This document shows, in pieces, positions 1-8,371 of a DNA stretch of 64,000 nt. The DNA is from Pseudomonas laurylsulfativorans (GTDB taxonomy: Bacteria > Pseudomonadota > Gammaproteobacteria > Pseudomonadales > Pseudomonadaceae). The position numbers were made by a program, and so were the translations under genes. The stretch is from positions 62,001 to 126,000 of the forward strand of contig NZ_MUJK01000013.1 of assembly GCF_002906155.1 (NCBI RefSeq), read 5' to 3'. Position 1 is the first letter of the stretch, and each line of letters opens with the position of its first letter. A model generated the notes under the pieces. The model ran no database searches, was not told the DNA's origin, and saw nothing but the letters and a program-made list of their open reading frames with translations.

Positions 1-190
1 GCTCCAACAGGAGGGGCTGTGGTGTTTTCGTGTTCACTTTTGCACGAAGCCACCTCTGTAACCCAAGGTCGCCGTTATATGTTTCTCCCGTTTCTATACG
101 ATGAAGCTGCTAGCGCCATTCGAGAAGAAAACCTCTCATTCATTCAAAGCTGACTCGCGAACAACACAATTCAGCTTTCGGTTCATGGTC

Positions 191-312
191 GCTGGATGCC
201 CTACGCTGATGCAGGAGCCGGAGGGCAAGCCGGGGTACTTTTTGCCGGTCATTCCAACGTTACGACAACCTCTCCTACTTCAGATCAAAACGATCCAGAT
301 TCATCATCTTGA
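191..312 (-). pseudogene. Remnant copy of the katG 3' end
   Basis: About 120 bases match positions 1514-1632 at the end of katG in the same orientation, with scattered substitutions. On the minus strand the last codons read KMMNLDRFDLK followed by a stop, against KVMNLDRFDLK in intact katG, and the similarity continues into the downstream non-coding sequence. No catalytic part remains. It is either a trace of a lost second katG or a partial duplication. The rest of 1-515 shows no convincing gene. Confidence 0.7.
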
Positions 313-515
313 AGGGCAACCCTGAGGGCCGCGCAGGCTGCGGCTTTCAGGCCCTCAAAAATTCCTTCTTGGGGTTTGTATGGCTTGGATTGGCTATGCA
401 ATGACAGCTTTATGTCAGCGTGACATTTCCCTCCCCGGCTTCCTGCCGACCGAACACCAATCCCTTCATGCACTATTTCCCGATGCCAGGCTGAAATCTC
501 CACGGAGGACTCGCG

Positions 516-725
516 ATGCCAAACTCTGGCCTGCTCCCTTCCCTACTCTTCAAACTCAATCAAAACCAACTCGCCCTGGAAGCCGCCATCCTGGAACTGT
601 CGAATTGGGTCGAGCAGCGCGGGTCAGCCGACGTCGCCGTCAACGTACGTGGCGCCCTTGAAGCCATCGACAAAAATGAGGAGCTCATCAAGATGACGCT
701 CGCGGTGATGATGACGCCGGAGTGA
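516..725 (+). CDS. Small conserved hypothetical protein (69 aa)
   Basis: A 69-residue soluble protein with no signal peptide or membrane segment. The core (LNQNQLALEAAILELSNW, then VNVRGALEAIDKNEELI) is predicted helical and resembles short hypothetical proteins common in Pseudomonas, recognised from memory of the genus. The ATG follows GGAGGACTCGCG, a good ribosome binding site. It stands alone, and nothing around it suggests a function. The protein-like composition makes it more credible than the other short frames nearby. Confidence 0.7.
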   Translation: MPNSGLLPSLLFKLNQNQLALEAAILELSNWVEQRGSADVAVNVRGALEAIDKNEELIKMTLAVMMTPE

Positions 726-754
726 CTTGGTGCCTAAAGCAAAAGGAATTGTGG

Positions 755-856
755 TTAACATAACTCGCACCAAATCAGGACCATGCTCATAGCCAGGCCG
801 CTAGTAGAGATCCCGATTCCAACCATCACGCCGAGAAGCAGAGCTTTTGCCCACAT
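755..856 (-). CDS. Possible 33-aa single-span membrane peptide
   Basis: The minus strand reads MWAKALLLGVMVGIGIST and continues to a Cys-containing tail ending ELC. Almost the whole peptide is one hydrophobic segment with a Lys near the N-terminus. A GGAG lies about 10 bases before the ATG. No family is recognised. A small membrane peptide is plausible, but the frame is short enough to be chance. Confidence 0.35.
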   Translation of the reverse strand: MWAKALLLGVMVGIGISTSGLAMSMVLIWCELC

Positions 857-1218
857 GGCTCGAATCTCCGGATACCGCATTCAATGAATGCTTGAGTATC
901 AGCACCTGAGCAAAATCCAAGCCATTTGGCATAGGGACAGTCCGGGCTCAGCCATTGCACTGAAACGGTCTCTTCGAGCCGTGAAAAATCCCCCAAAAAG
1001 GGGTTCGTTCACCCTACATTTTGGGCTGAACCACCCAAAGGCTGGGGGGTTCGAAGGCTTCCTTCAGAGATGACGCCAGCTGCTAGCGTTTACTCGCCAC
1101 TCTTTCTCAGAAAAGGAATCGTTCCAGTACGTACTTTTGACGCCTGAAATTGATCATTGGATCATCCATCAACCCCGAGCTACCATCAGGGAATGGATGA
1201 TACTGACCAGGGCAAAGT
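857..1218. other. Intergenic region, no supported gene
   Basis: This stretch contains a 61-codon plus-strand frame at 888-1073 with no ribosome binding site and no protein-like pattern, and short C- and G-runs around 990-1050. I see no tRNA, terminator with a T-run, or REP element here. Confidence 0.5.
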
Positions 1219-1386
1219 ATGAGCACCGAACCTAAGCACGGATGGAAATGGGCTTATCAAAAGCTGCGTGGGCTCAACTGCTCCCGGCTGACAGCCCTCT
1301 ACAGAGCAACGCTTTACTCCCTTCGGGGTGATACGGGCTCGTTTTACGTTGATCGTAGCTGGGAGAAGATCCGCCTTCGACGCTGA
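1219..1386 (+). CDS. Possible small basic protein (55 aa)
   Basis: This frame begins MSTEPKHGWKWAYQKLRGLN and ends DRSWEKIRLRR. It is rich in Arg, Lys, Trp and Tyr and looks more protein-like than random sequence. An AGGG lies about 8 bases before the ATG. It could be an intact small protein or the tail of a decayed gene. No family is recognised, and it converges on katG. Confidence 0.4.
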   Translation: MSTEPKHGWKWAYQKLRGLNCSRLTALYRATLYSLRGDTGSFYVDRSWEKIRLRR

Positions 1387-1513
1387 TTGCATGAATCGTT
1401 TTGGGGCATTCAGATCACCCTGGTTCCAACAACTGGATGATCAGGACTCCTGGCATACGCCGGTGTATTCCTCCCCCACCACGACTTGATCGTGTCCGCC
1501 AAGGTTTGCGGCC

Positions 1514-1632
1514 GCTGGAAGCCCTCCGCTGTACAGGAGCCGGAGGGCGAGCCAGGGTACTGTTTGCCGGCAATGCCAACGTTACGACAACCTCCCCTAT
1601 TTCAGATCGAAGCGATCCAGGTTCATCACTTT
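1514..1632 (-). repeat. katG 3' end copy of a 120-bp imperfect direct repeat
   Basis: This is the partner of 191-312. It covers the last eleven katG codons plus roughly 85 bases downstream, including a GC-rich stretch with CAGGAGCCGGAGGGC on the plus strand. The two copies are direct repeats about 1.3 kb apart. Confidence 0.7.
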
Positions 1633-3864
1633 GGTCCACGCAGCGACGAAGTCCTTGACGAACTGCTGCTGCGCATCGGCGGTGGCATAGAATTCGGCCA
1701 CCGCACGCAACTGCGCATTGGAACCGAAGACCAGGTCAACCCGCGTGCCCGTCCACTTCACCGCACCGGTCTTGCGATCACGCCCTTCAAACTCCTGTTG
1801 GGCATCCGACACAGGTTTCCACTCCACGCCCATGTCCAGCAGGTTGGTGAAGAAGTCGTTGGTCAGCGCCTCCGGCCGTGAGGTGAACACGCCGTGTTTG
1901 CTCTGGCCGACATTGGTGTTCAACACCCGCAGCCCACCCACCAACACGGTCATTTCCGGCGCGCTGAGCGTCAGCAGTTGTGCCTTGTCGATCAGCAGTT
2001 TTTCGGCGGGCACACGGTACTGTTGCTTCAGGTAGTTGCGGAAACCGTCGGCAATCGGCTCAAGGAAACCGAAGGATTCGACATCGGTCTGCTCCTGACT
2101 GGCGTCCGTGCGTCCCGGGCTGAATGGCACCGTCACGCTGTGGCCGGCGTTTTTCGCCGCCTGTTCGACCCCCACGCCACCGGCGAGCACGATCAGGTCG
2201 GCCAGGGAGATTTTCTTGCCACCGGATTGCGCCCCATTGAACGCCTTCTGGATGCCTTCGAGTTTGCTCAGCACATTGGCCAGTTGTTCCGGCTGGTTGG
2301 CCTGCCAGGACTTCTGCGGCGCCAGGCGCAGACGTCCGCCGTTGGCGCCGCCGCGTTTGTCGGAGCCACGGAAGCTGGAAGCCGCCGCCCACGCCGTCGA
2401 TACCAGCTGCGCGACCGACAGACCGGAAGCCAGCACCTTGCTTTTCAGGTCCGCCACATCGCTGTCGTTGACCAGCGGATGATCGACGTCAGGGATCGGG
2501 TCTTGCCACAGCAGTTCTTCGGCCGGCATTTCCGGGCCGAGGTAGCGCGAGAGCGGGCCCATGTCACGGTGAAGGAGTTTGTACCAGGCGCGCGCGAAGG
2601 CATCGGCCAGTTGGTCGGGATTGGCCAGGAAGCGCCGGGAAATCGGCTCGTAGATCGGGTCGAAACGCAGGGCCAGGTCCGAGGTGAGCATGGTCGGATC
2701 ACGGCGTTTGGACGAATCAAAGGCGTCCGGAATGGTCCCGGCACCGGCACCGTTCTTCGGCTTCCACTGATGGGCGCCGGCGGGGCTCTTGGTCAGTTCC
2801 CAGTCGAAACCGAAGAGGTTTTCCAGATAGTTGTTGCTCCATTTGGTCGGCGTGGTGGTCCAGGTCACTTCCAGGCCGCTGGTGATGGCGTCGGCTCCCT
2901 TGCCGGTGCCGAACGTGCTCTTCCAGCCCAAGCCTTGGAGTTCCAGGCCAGCGGCTTCAGGTTCTGCCCCGACATTGTCGGCAGGCCCGGCGCCGTGGGT
3001 CTTGCCGAAGGCGTGGCCACCGGCGATCAACGCCACGGTTTCCTCATCGTTCATCGCCATGCGGCCGAAGGTTTCGCGGATGTCCTTGGCCGATGCGACC
3101 GGGTCTGGCTCCCCTTCCGGGCCTTCCGGATTCACGTAGATCAGGCCCATCTGCACGGCGGCGAGGGGGTTTTCCAGATTGCGGCCGTTTTCGGTACGGC
3201 TGTCTTCATTCCTCCCCGGTTCGGCCACCAGCGGGACATCGCCGGGTGCCTGTACGGGCTTGCTGTCATCTTTACCGTAGCGGGTGTCGCCGCCCAGCCA
3301 CTTGTTTTCAGAACCCCAGTAAACGTCTTCGTCCGGTTCCCAGACATCCGGGCGGCCGCCGGAAAAACCAAAGGTCTTGAAGCCCATGGATTCAAGGGCG
3401 ACGTTACCCGTGAGGACGATCAGGTCGGCCCAGGAGATTTTGTTGCCGTACTTTTGCTTGATCGGCCAGAGCAGCCGACGGGCCTTGTCGAGGCTGACGT
3501 TGTCCGGCCAGCTGTTGAGCGGTGCAAAGCGTTGCTGGCCGGAACCGGCGCCACCCCGGCCGTCACCGGTGCGATAGGTGCCGGCGGCGTGCCAGGACAT
3601 GCGAATAAAGAGGGGGCCATAGTGACCGAAGTCCGCCGGCCACCAGTCCTGGGAATTGGTCATCAGCGCAGTCAGGTCATTTTTCAGCGCCTGGAAGTCC
3701 AGGCTTTTGAAGGCTTCGGCGTAGTTGAAGTCGCCCCCCAACGGGTCAGACTTGGGCGAGTGTTGACTCAAGATCTTCAGGTTCAGTTGGTTCGGCCACC
3801 AGTCGCGGTTCGTCGTGCCACCGCCAGCGGCGTGATTGAACGGGCATTTCGATTCAGTTGACAT
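1597..3864 (-). CDS. katG: Catalase-peroxidase KatG
   Basis: A 755-residue bifunctional haem enzyme that removes hydrogen peroxide by catalase and peroxidase reactions. Full length for the family, with an active N-terminal domain and a degenerate C-terminal copy. The distal triad is visible as R88, W91 and H92 (RMSWHAAGTYR). Y243 and M269 sit where the Met-Tyr-Trp adduct partners belong, and the proximal haem ligand is H284 (AGGHAFGKTHG). There is no signal peptide, so it is probably cytoplasmic. The ATG is preceded by AGAGGAGATGCC. It is monocistronic, with an OxyR-like site 70 bases upstream pointing to peroxide induction. Confidence 0.98.
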   Translation of the reverse strand: MSTESKCPFNHAAGGGTTNRDWWPNQLNLKILSQHSPKSDPLGGDFNYAEAFKSLDFQALKNDLTALMTNSQDWWPADFGHYGPLFIRMSWHAAGTYRTGDGRGGAGSGQQRFAPLNSWPDNVSLDKARRLLWPIKQKYGNKISWADLIVLTGNVALESMGFKTFGFSGGRPDVWEPDEDVYWGSENKWLGGDTRYGKDDSKPVQAPGDVPLVAEPGRNEDSRTENGRNLENPLAAVQMGLIYVNPEGPEGEPDPVASAKDIRETFGRMAMNDEETVALIAGGHAFGKTHGAGPADNVGAEPEAAGLELQGLGWKSTFGTGKGADAITSGLEVTWTTTPTKWSNNYLENLFGFDWELTKSPAGAHQWKPKNGAGAGTIPDAFDSSKRRDPTMLTSDLALRFDPIYEPISRRFLANPDQLADAFARAWYKLLHRDMGPLSRYLGPEMPAEELLWQDPIPDVDHPLVNDSDVADLKSKVLASGLSVAQLVSTAWAAASSFRGSDKRGGANGGRLRLAPQKSWQANQPEQLANVLSKLEGIQKAFNGAQSGGKKISLADLIVLAGGVGVEQAAKNAGHSVTVPFSPGRTDASQEQTDVESFGFLEPIADGFRNYLKQQYRVPAEKLLIDKAQLLTLSAPEMTVLVGGLRVLNTNVGQSKHGVFTSRPEALTNDFFTNLLDMGVEWKPVSDAQQEFEGRDRKTGAVKWTGTRVDLVFGSNAQLRAVAEFYATADAQQQFVKDFVAAWTKVMNLDRFDLK

Positions 3865-3933
3865 GGCATCTCCTCTTTATTTTGTTTTCAGCTAACCACC
3901 CTTGAGCGTGGATCCGGATCACCGATTGATGAA

Positions 3934-3971
3934 ATAGCTTTTCGGTATGGGATCCATAGCCTTAAGGCTAT
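3934..3971 (-). promoter_or_regulatory. Candidate OxyR operator upstream of katG
   Basis: Four tetramers recur at about 11-base spacing: ATAG (3934), GTAT (3945), ATAG (3956) and CTAT (3968). This closely follows the OxyR pattern ATAG-N7-CTAT-N7-ATAG-N7-CTAT. The right half is also a perfect 16-bp palindrome, ATAGCCTTAAGGCTAT. It lies about 70 bases before the katG start. One CTAT is GTAT and the last is shifted by one base. Confidence 0.5.
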
Positions 3972-4313
3972 GACAGGCCCGTGATCAGTCGCTCCAGAAC
4001 ATCCATTAAAGTACCGGTCCGGGAAACTGTCGCTTCATCTGTGGAGATAGCTGATAAACAGCGCAAATTCGAAACGAGATGCAAGATCATCAACACCTGC
4101 CACAATGGATTAATACCCTTTGCTACAAGGACGTTGGGCGATCATCGTCGTCGCCGTGCTCTGTCGCCTGGTGCATAACGCCAAGGTCGCCGACCAGGCC
4201 ATCAGCCTCAGGGACGAACCCCTGACAAGGTTTCCATGACCCGGGACAACAGTGGCGACGACGATTCGCATCGCCCCGGAGCCTGAGCCCATCAGGGCGT
4301 TCCTGCACTCATG
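3972..4313. other. Intergenic region with a decayed coding-like stretch
   Basis: Plus-strand positions around 4122-4242 read through as LQGRWAIIVVAVLCRL and onward for about 38 codons to a stop, with high GC and no start codon or ribosome binding site. It may be debris of an inner-membrane protein gene. The rest of the stretch shows no feature I can support. Confidence 0.35.
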
Positions 4314-4338
4314 AAAAAACCGGCCTTTCAGCCGGTTT
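4314..4338 (-). terminator. Rho-independent terminator of the cstA-ybdD operon
   Basis: On the minus strand AAACCGGC and GCCGGTTT form a stem around TGAAAG, followed by a T-run. It lies just past the ybdD stop codon. Confidence 0.85.
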
Positions 4339-4347
4339 AAATGTCAC

Positions 4348-4545
4348 TCAACAGCACTTCGGTCCGGCTTTACTGCCGTAACGGGCCTCCTGGCGCTCAC
4401 GGAAGAACGCCTCGTAGTCCATCACCGGTTTGTCCGGGTGCTTGTTCTGCATATGCTCGACATAGTTGTCGTAGTCGGGCATGCCGACCATCAGGCGCGC
4501 GGCCTGACCAAGGTATTTACCCAGGCGACTCAAGTCATTGAACAT
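4348..4545 (-). CDS. ybdD: YbdD/YjiX family small protein
   Basis: A 65-residue protein of the DUF466 family, usual length. It begins MFNDLSRLGKYLGQAARL, carries the typical PDYDNYVEHM core and ends in a Cys pair. Members are almost always encoded next to CstA or BtsT transporters and are thought to be accessory to them, though their biochemical role is unclear. It follows cstA by 14 bases with its own GAGGAGGGCAGC binding site, so the two form one operon. Confidence 0.92.
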   Translation of the reverse strand: MFNDLSRLGKYLGQAARLMVGMPDYDNYVEHMQNKHPDKPVMDYEAFFRERQEARYGSKAGPKCC

Positions 4546-4559
4546 GCTGCCCTCCTCGC

Positions 4560-6617
4560 TTACGCATTCGGCACAGCCTGGAATGGCGCTTCTTTATCCG
4601 TACGTTCCTTGGTGCCCCAGGCGGAAATACCGACCTTGAGCGCGAAGAACAGGATGCTGAACACCACGAACAGGAACAGCGCGGTCAGCGTCGCGTTGGT
4701 GTAGGCGTTGAAGATCACGTGCTGCATCTGGTCGATGCTCTTGGCCGGGGCCAGCACCTGGCCGTTGGCCAGTGCATCGCTGTACTTTTTGGCCAAAGCG
4801 AGGAAACCGATCGCCGGGTTGGCATCGAACAGCTTGATGAAACCGGCGGTGGTGGTGCAGATCAGCAGCCACACGGCCGGCAGCAAGGTCACCCACACGT
4901 AACGCTGGCGTTTCATCTTGATCAGCACGACGGTGCCGAGCATCAGCGCGATACCGGCCAGCATCTGGTTGGAGATACCGAACAGCGGCCACAAGGTGTT
5001 GATGCCACCCAATGGATCGATCACGCCCTGGTACAGCAGATAACCCCACATGGCCACGCAACCGGCCGTGGCGATCAGGTTGGCAGTCCAGGATTCGGTG
5101 CGGCGCAGGGCCGGCACGAACGAGCCGAGCAAGTCCTGCAGCATGAAGCGACCGGCACGGGTACCGGCATCGACCGCGGTGAGGATGAACAGCGCTTCGA
5201 ACAGGATCGCGAAGTGGTACCAGAACGCCATGGTGTTCTCGCCCGGCAACACGTGGTGCAGGATCTGCGCGATCCCCACCGCCAGGGTCGGCGCACCGCC
5301 GGCACGGGCCAGGATGGTGGTTTCACCGATGTCGTGGGCGACCGCTTGCAGCGCTTCCGGGGTGATTGCAAAGCCCCAACTGCTGACGGTTTGTGCAACG
5401 GTAACGGCATCGGCACCCACCACGGCAGCCGGACTGTTCATGGCGAAGTACACGCCCGGATCGATCACCGAGGCGGCGACCATGGCCATGATCGCCACAA
5501 ACGATTCCATCAGCATGCCGCCGTAACCGATGTAGCGGGCATGCCCCTCATTGGCGAGCAACTTCGGCGTGGTGCCGGAAGCAATCAGCGCATGGAAACC
5601 CGAGACCGCGCCACAGGCGATGGTGATGAACAGGAACGGGAACAGACCGCCCTTCCACACCGGGCCGGTGCCGTCGATGAATTGGGTCAGCGCCGGCATT
5701 CTCAGCTCGGGCATGGTCACCAGGATGCCGATGGCCAGGGCCACGATGGTGCCGATTTTCAGGAATGTAGAGAGGTAATCACGGGGTGCCAGGATCAGCC
5801 ACACCGGCAATACTGCCGCGACAAAACCGTAGCCGATCAGCATCCAGGTGATCTGCAGACCGGTAAAGGTAAAGGCCTTGGCCCACACCGGGTCCGCGGC
5901 AATCTGCCCGCCGAGCCAGATCGAACCGAGCAGCAACAGCACGCCGATGACGGAGATTTCACCGATGCGGCCCGGACGGATGTAGCGCATGTACACGCCC
6001 ATGAACATCGCGATCGGGACGGTCGCCATCACCGTGAACATGCCCCACGGGCTTTCGGCCAAGGCTTTGACCACGATCAGCGCCAGCACCGCGAGGATGA
6101 TGATCATGATCAGGAAGCAGCCGAACAGCGCGATGGTGCCGGGGATGCGGCCCATTTCCTCGCGGACCATGTCGCCCAGGGACCGGCCGTTGCGGCGGGT
6201 GGACATGAACAGGACCATGAAGTCCTGCACGGCACCGGCCAGCACCACGCCGGCAATCAGCCACAGCGTGCCGGGCAAGTAACCCATTTGCGCCGCGAGC
6301 ACCGGGCCGACCAACGGACCCGCGCCAGCGATGGCCGCGAAGTGGTGACCGAAGAGTACGTGTTTGTTGGTCGGTACGTAGTCCAGACCATCGTTATTGA
6401 GGACAGCGGGAGTGGCCCGATTGGGATCGAGCTGCATCACTTTGTTGGCGATGAACAGGCTGTAGTAGCGGTAGGCAACGAGGTAGATAGCGACGGCTGC
6501 GACTACGATCCACAGGGCGTTGATCGCTTCGCCGCGGCGCAGGGCCACGACACTCAGCGCAATCGCTCCCAGGACAGCCACGGCAAACCAGGCGAGGTGT
6601 TTAGCCAGACGGGGCAT
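4560..6617 (-). CDS. cstA: Carbon starvation protein CstA family (peptide/pyruvate transporter)
   Basis: A 685-residue inner-membrane protein with many hydrophobic segments, near the usual 690-720 of CstA and BtsT. Recognisable family blocks are HVLFGHHFAAIAGAGPLVGP at about residues 86-105 and VLAGAVQDFMVLF near 125. The family imports peptides or pyruvate in a proton-linked way in enterobacteria. Which substrate applies here cannot be read from sequence. The start has a CAGGAGACACGCT binding site. The two-component system encoded divergently beyond a strong palindrome is a likely regulator. Confidence 0.93.
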   Translation of the reverse strand: MPRLAKHLAWFAVAVLGAIALSVVALRRGEAINALWIVVAAVAIYLVAYRYYSLFIANKVMQLDPNRATPAVLNNDGLDYVPTNKHVLFGHHFAAIAGAGPLVGPVLAAQMGYLPGTLWLIAGVVLAGAVQDFMVLFMSTRRNGRSLGDMVREEMGRIPGTIALFGCFLIMIIILAVLALIVVKALAESPWGMFTVMATVPIAMFMGVYMRYIRPGRIGEISVIGVLLLLGSIWLGGQIAADPVWAKAFTFTGLQITWMLIGYGFVAAVLPVWLILAPRDYLSTFLKIGTIVALAIGILVTMPELRMPALTQFIDGTGPVWKGGLFPFLFITIACGAVSGFHALIASGTTPKLLANEGHARYIGYGGMLMESFVAIMAMVAASVIDPGVYFAMNSPAAVVGADAVTVAQTVSSWGFAITPEALQAVAHDIGETTILARAGGAPTLAVGIAQILHHVLPGENTMAFWYHFAILFEALFILTAVDAGTRAGRFMLQDLLGSFVPALRRTESWTANLIATAGCVAMWGYLLYQGVIDPLGGINTLWPLFGISNQMLAGIALMLGTVVLIKMKRQRYVWVTLLPAVWLLICTTTAGFIKLFDANPAIGFLALAKKYSDALANGQVLAPAKSIDQMQHVIFNAYTNATLTALFLFVVFSILFFALKVGISAWGTKERTDKEAPFQAVPNA

Positions 6618-6739
6618 AGCGTGTCTCCTGCCGACAGCCAGTGACTGCGGCGGTAATTTTTATAATTGTGTCCGCGATGCGGAGCTGGCCCAATATCCAC
6701 GCATGCCGTCCACAAATAAATCCGCGTTACTACGTACGT

Positions 6740-6767
6740 GGCATCTACGTAGTTCTACGTAGATGCC
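6740..6767. promoter_or_regulatory. 13-bp-arm palindrome between cstA and its divergent two-component system
   Basis: GGCATCTACGTAG and CTACGTAGATGCC form a perfect inverted repeat around TT, and another CTACGTA lies just to the left at 6730. It sits about 125 bases before cstA. There is no T-run on either side, so an operator is more likely than a terminator. The best candidate for binding is the NarL-type regulator encoded at 8372. Confidence 0.55.
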
Positions 6768-6774
6768 GCTATCT

Positions 6775-6868
6775 CCTGTGGGAGCGAGCCTGCTCGCGAA
6801 GGCATTCTGTCAATCAACATGGATGTCGACTGGTACACCGTCTTCGCGAGCAGGCTCGCTCCCACAGG
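6775..6868. repeat. REPIN (inverted REP pair)
   Basis: CCTGTGGGAGCGAGCCTGC at the left is mirrored by its complement at the right around a 45-base spacer. This is the typical doublet of Pseudomonas REP elements. With the palindrome at 6740 it fills most of the 357-base gap between cstA and the kinase gene. Confidence 0.85.
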
Positions 6869-6974
6869 TTCAGCATTTCAACTCTATGACCTCGCCCACC
6901 AATGGTCATAACGTCCAACAAGGCTGTGTATCTTTGGCATATGATCCCCAGCCTTCGCGCGGGCAGGAGTCAAC

Positions 6975-8339
6975 ATGCAGCTCAAACACAAGATCGTCGC
7001 CCTCGGGATTCTGCCCCTGGTGCTGGCCATTGCCGTCATCTGCGCGCTGGTGATTTCCCTCAATCGCCAACTGGGCGATCAACAAGCGCAATTGATCGAA
7101 GACAGCATTCTGGCGAGCAAACGCGCGGAGCTGAAAAACTACGTGGAAATGGCCCAGAGCCTGATCGCCCCCCTGTACGACGACGGCCACGGCGATGCCC
7201 GTGCCCAGCAACAAGTGCTGGAAGAACTGCGCAAGCTCAGCTTCGGCATCAACGGCTACTTCTTCGTTTACGACCGCGAAGGCCGCAGCCTGATGCACGC
7301 TCGACAATCGGAACTGGTAGGCCAATACCTGTGGGACATGAAAGACCCCCATGGCCTGCCAGTTATTCAAGCGCTGCTGCAAAGCGCGCAATCGGGCGAA
7401 GGCTTTCAACGCTACGCCTGGAACAAACCCTCTTCCGGCCAGGTGACCGACAAGCTCGCCTACGTGGTGATGCTCGATCGCTGGGGCTGGATGCTCGGGA
7501 CCGGCATCTACCTCGAAGACGTCGAACGCGCCACCCAGCAGGCCCGCGCCGAAGTGGCCATGGGCATCCGCAAGACCATGATGGCGATTGCCGTGGTCGC
7601 CCTCGTCGCGGTGCTGTTCGTGTTCGCCACCGGCATGACCCTCAACGTCAGCGAACATCGCCTGGCGGACAAGAAACTGCAGCGCCTGACCCAACGCATC
7701 GTCAGCCTGCAGGAAGAGGAACGATCGCGGGTGTCCCGCGAACTGCACGACGGCATCAGCCAGGTGCTGGTCTCGATCAAGTTCCAGTTCGAACTGGCCA
7801 GCCATCTGCTGGAGCGCGGACAAGCCGACGACAAGGGTTTGAACACACTCAGAGACGCCACCGAGCGCCTGGGCGATGCCATCGGTGAAGTGCGCAGCCT
7901 CTCCCACGACCTGCGCTCTTCCTTGCTCGACACCCTCGGCCTGCCGGCGGCCATCGGCCAATTGGCCGCCGAATTCGAGCAGCGCAGCGGGCTGACCGTG
8001 ACCTATGACGAAAATGAATTCGACTGCCTACTGGTCGACGGCGCAGCTGTATCGCTGTTCCGCATCGTCCAGGAAGGCCTGACCAATATCGAACGCCACG
8101 CCCAGGCGAAGCACGTATCCATTACCCTGCGCGGCTGCGACGAATCCGTGCGGCTGACGGTGGTCGATGACGGTGTCGGCTTCAACGTCGCCCAGGTCGA
8201 ACGTCGTCAGGCCGGCATTGGCTTGCGTAACATCCGCGAACGCGTCGAACATTTTGGCGGGCGCTTCGATTTGATCTCGATGCCGGGCAGAAGCGAGCTG
8301 GATGTACGGCTGCCAATGAAACCCGGCGCAAAACGCTGA
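6975..8339 (+). CDS. Cache-domain sensor histidine kinase (NarX/DesK type)
   Basis: A 454-residue membrane kinase. Membrane segment 1 is at about residues 8-28. A periplasmic single-Cache domain follows (NGYFFVYDREG near 93-103, DRWGWMLGTGIY near 168-179), then membrane segment 2 near 200-220. HisKA_3 has phospho-acceptor H258 (SRELHDGIS), and an HATPase domain ends with GIGLRNIRERVEHFGG. Such Cache domains often bind small carboxylates, which fits a role in sensing the substrate of the neighbouring CstA. That link is inferred from position. The start follows GGCAGGAGTCAAC. The next gene encodes the partner regulator. Confidence 0.93.
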   Translation: MQLKHKIVALGILPLVLAIAVICALVISLNRQLGDQQAQLIEDSILASKRAELKNYVEMAQSLIAPLYDDGHGDARAQQQVLEELRKLSFGINGYFFVYDREGRSLMHARQSELVGQYLWDMKDPHGLPVIQALLQSAQSGEGFQRYAWNKPSSGQVTDKLAYVVMLDRWGWMLGTGIYLEDVERATQQARAEVAMGIRKTMMAIAVVALVAVLFVFATGMTLNVSEHRLADKKLQRLTQRIVSLQEEERSRVSRELHDGISQVLVSIKFQFELASHLLERGQADDKGLNTLRDATERLGDAIGEVRSLSHDLRSSLLDTLGLPAAIGQLAAEFEQRSGLTVTYDENEFDCLLVDGAAVSLFRIVQEGLTNIERHAQAKHVSITLRGCDESVRLTVVDDGVGFNVAQVERRQAGIGLRNIRERVEHFGGRFDLISMPGRSELDVRLPMKPGAKR

Positions 8340-8371
8340 GCCGACGCAAAACTACAAGAGTGAATACTGCG

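Noticed and set aside
1894..3861. 655-codon plus-strand open frame over katG
   Set aside because: It is antisense to an intact, motif-complete katG and has the Arg/Gly/Val-rich composition of a GC-rich shadow frame.
4719..6644. 641-codon plus-strand frame rich in His, Asp, Gln and Gly opposite cstA
   Set aside because: It is a mirror of hydrophobic codons in the CstA transmembrane segments, with no start signal or family pattern.
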